Shown one piece after another: positions 6,135-7,133 of a DNA stretch of 7,133 bases. Each line of letters opens with the position of its first letter. Position 1 is the first letter of the stretch. The notes under the pieces are model-generated. The model was given only the letters and a program-made list of their open reading frames with translations. It had not been told where the DNA came from and made no database searches. Position numbers and translations under genes: made by a program. This stretch comes from an uncultured Lachnospiraceae bacterium (lineage in GTDB: Bacteria; Bacillota; Clostridia; Lachnospirales; Lachnospiraceae): positions 1-7,133 of the forward strand of contig USSP01000095.1 in the NCBI GenBank assembly GCA_900557385.1, given 5' to 3'.

Positions 6135-7013
6135 ATGGAAGAATTGACAAAGAAAACAGACAAAAGTTACCATCGCAGAATATTTCTGGAACGCACCGGA
6201 AAAGAACTGGTATGTGCCCTATTATGTATCATGAGTTTACTGCCGTTTCTCATTCTTTTCATGAATGCGTCCAGATCCTCTGAGGCGATTAAAGCCGGCA
6301 TTTCCTTACTTCCCGGCGGAAACCTTACTACGAACTGGACAAATTTCATGGACAAACAGAATGGTATGCAGCTGACGGTGTTCCGGGCAATGATCAACTC
6401 CTTTATCATTGCGGTTCCGTCCACAATCCTTTCTGTATATGTTTCTACTCTTACAGCTTATGGAATTCAGGTCTATGAGTTTAAATTGAAAAGGGCAGCA
6501 TGGGCATTTATTATGGCGGTTATGATTGTGCCGAATACCATTTCCATCATCGGATTTTACCGTTTCATGCTGAAAATCGGACTGACGGACAGCTATATTC
6601 CCTTAATCATTCCTGCTGCGGCAGCACCTGCCACTATCTTTTTCATGAGACAGTATATGCAAAGCACATTTTCTAAGGAACTGGTGGAAGCAGCGAGAAT
6701 TGATGGAAGCGGTGAATTCGGAACTTTTAACAAAATTGCACTTCCGATTATGAAACCGGCAATTGCGACACAGGCAATCTTTTGCTTTGTAGGCTCTTGG
6801 AACAACTTGTTTATGCCTAGCATGATTCTCGCAACCGATGCGAAAAAGACCCTGCCTCTCTTCGTACAGATGCTGCGCAGTGATCAGTTCAAAACCGATT
6901 ATGGCGTATTATATATTGGAATTGCTGTGACCATTCTTCCTATTTTTATAGTATACTTTATTTTATCCAAATACATTGTGGCAGGAGTTGCCCTGGGCGG
7001 TGTTAAGGAATAA
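6135..7013 (+). CDS. Sugar ABC transporter permease, MalG type
   Basis: A 292-residue second membrane subunit of the sugar importer, of usual length for MalG-like permeases. After a charged N-terminus, hydrophobic segments lie at about 26-44, 86-110, 121-142, 152-171, 207-231 and 257-277. The EAA loop EAARIDGSGEFGTFNKIALP (185-204) has all the key residues contacting the ATPase. The ending, YIVAGVALGGVKE, is characteristic of this subfamily, where VAGxxxGAVK is common. It follows the first permease by one base and is 25 bp before another lipoprotein gene, so these belong to one operon. Importer assembly with the preceding permease is established for the family; the cellodextrin substrate is inference from context. 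Confidence 0.94.
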   Translation: MEELTKKTDKSYHRRIFLERTGKELVCALLCIMSLLPFLILFMNASRSSEAIKAGISLLPGGNLTTNWTNFMDKQNGMQLTVFRAMINSFIIAVPSTILSVYVSTLTAYGIQVYEFKLKRAAWAFIMAVMIVPNTISIIGFYRFMLKIGLTDSYIPLIIPAAAAPATIFFMRQYMQSTFSKELVEAARIDGSGEFGTFNKIALPIMKPAIATQAIFCFVGSWNNLFMPSMILATDAKKTLPLFVQMLRSDQFKTDYGVLYIGIAVTILPIFIVYFILSKYIVAGVALGGVKE

Positions 7014-7038
7014 GGAACAGATAACAGAGGAGGACAAC

Positions 7039-7133
7039 ATGAGAAACAGAATAATGACAATCCTCTTAGCAGCAATTATGACAATCGGTCTGGCAGGGTG
7101 CGGTACTTCCGGGAAAGAAGAGAAGGTAGGAGC
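7039..7133 (+). CDS. Lipoprotein of unknown function, N-terminus only
   Basis: Only 31 complete codons are inside the window, continuing past the right edge. The start is well supported: AGGAGG at 7028-7033, 5 nt before the ATG. The peptide MRNRIMTILLAAIMTIGLAGC is a lipoprotein signal with lipobox LAGC, so Cys21 should be lipidated and the rest exposed outside the membrane. A Gly/Ser/Lys/Glu stretch follows (GTSGKEEKVG). The visible part cannot tell a second binding protein from a surface glycoside hydrolase or another lipoprotein. It is 25 bp after the second permease and probably shares its transcript. Confidence 0.85.
   Translation, partial: MRNRIMTILLAAIMTIGLAGCGTSGKEEKVG

Noticed and set aside
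1..7133. Mobile elements, CRISPR arrays, tRNA or rRNA genes
   Set aside because: No transposase or integrase frame, no regularly spaced repeats and no RNA gene signatures were seen. Gene order and content look like an ordinary sugar-use locus.

Overview
The window is a cellodextrin/cellobiose uptake and phosphorolysis locus from a Gram-positive, Clostridia-type bacterium. Lachnospiraceae or a close relative is my best guess. The reasons are strong AGGAGG-type ribosome binding sites about 8 nt before most genes, lipobox-type lipoproteins, a LacI-family local regulator, a MalF/MalG-type sugar ABC importer without its own ATPase, and a close match in memory to Clostridia/actinobacterial GH94 cellobiose phosphorylases. 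No species is named because no search could be run.

Layout. Positions 2022 down to 1 (minus strand) hold the first 674 codons of a GH94 cellobiose phosphorylase; its C-terminus lies beyond the left edge. Positions 2023-2393 form a 371-bp AT-rich divergent regulatory region with a candidate promoter in each direction, three near-identical copies of a LacI-type operator (CGnAAACGATTwAG) and a separate perfect inverted repeat. On the plus strand follow a LacI-family repressor (2394-3407), a sugar-binding lipoprotein (3474-4946), a 170-bp intercistronic region with an elaborate RNA structure, two ABC permeases (5117-6133 and 6135-7013, 1 nt apart), and the first 31 codons of another lipoprotein (from 7039) cut by the right edge.

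How the parts fit. The lipoprotein is expected to capture beta-1,4-gluco-oligosaccharides outside the cell. The two permeases would import them with an ATPase encoded elsewhere. The cytoplasmic phosphorylase then splits cellobiose with phosphate into glucose 1-phosphate and glucose, saving ATP. The LacI protein probably represses both divergent units, including itself, through the operators between them, and is released by an imported sugar. The substrate is inferred mainly from the phosphorylase; the transporter alone does not reveal it.

The genes are of familiar families. The least expected structure is between the binding protein and the first permease: three complementary arms in which the middle arm can pair strongly with either the upstream or the downstream arm, overlapping a GC-rich hairpin and a T-rich tract. 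This could set the ratio of binding protein to permease, or act as a conditional switch.
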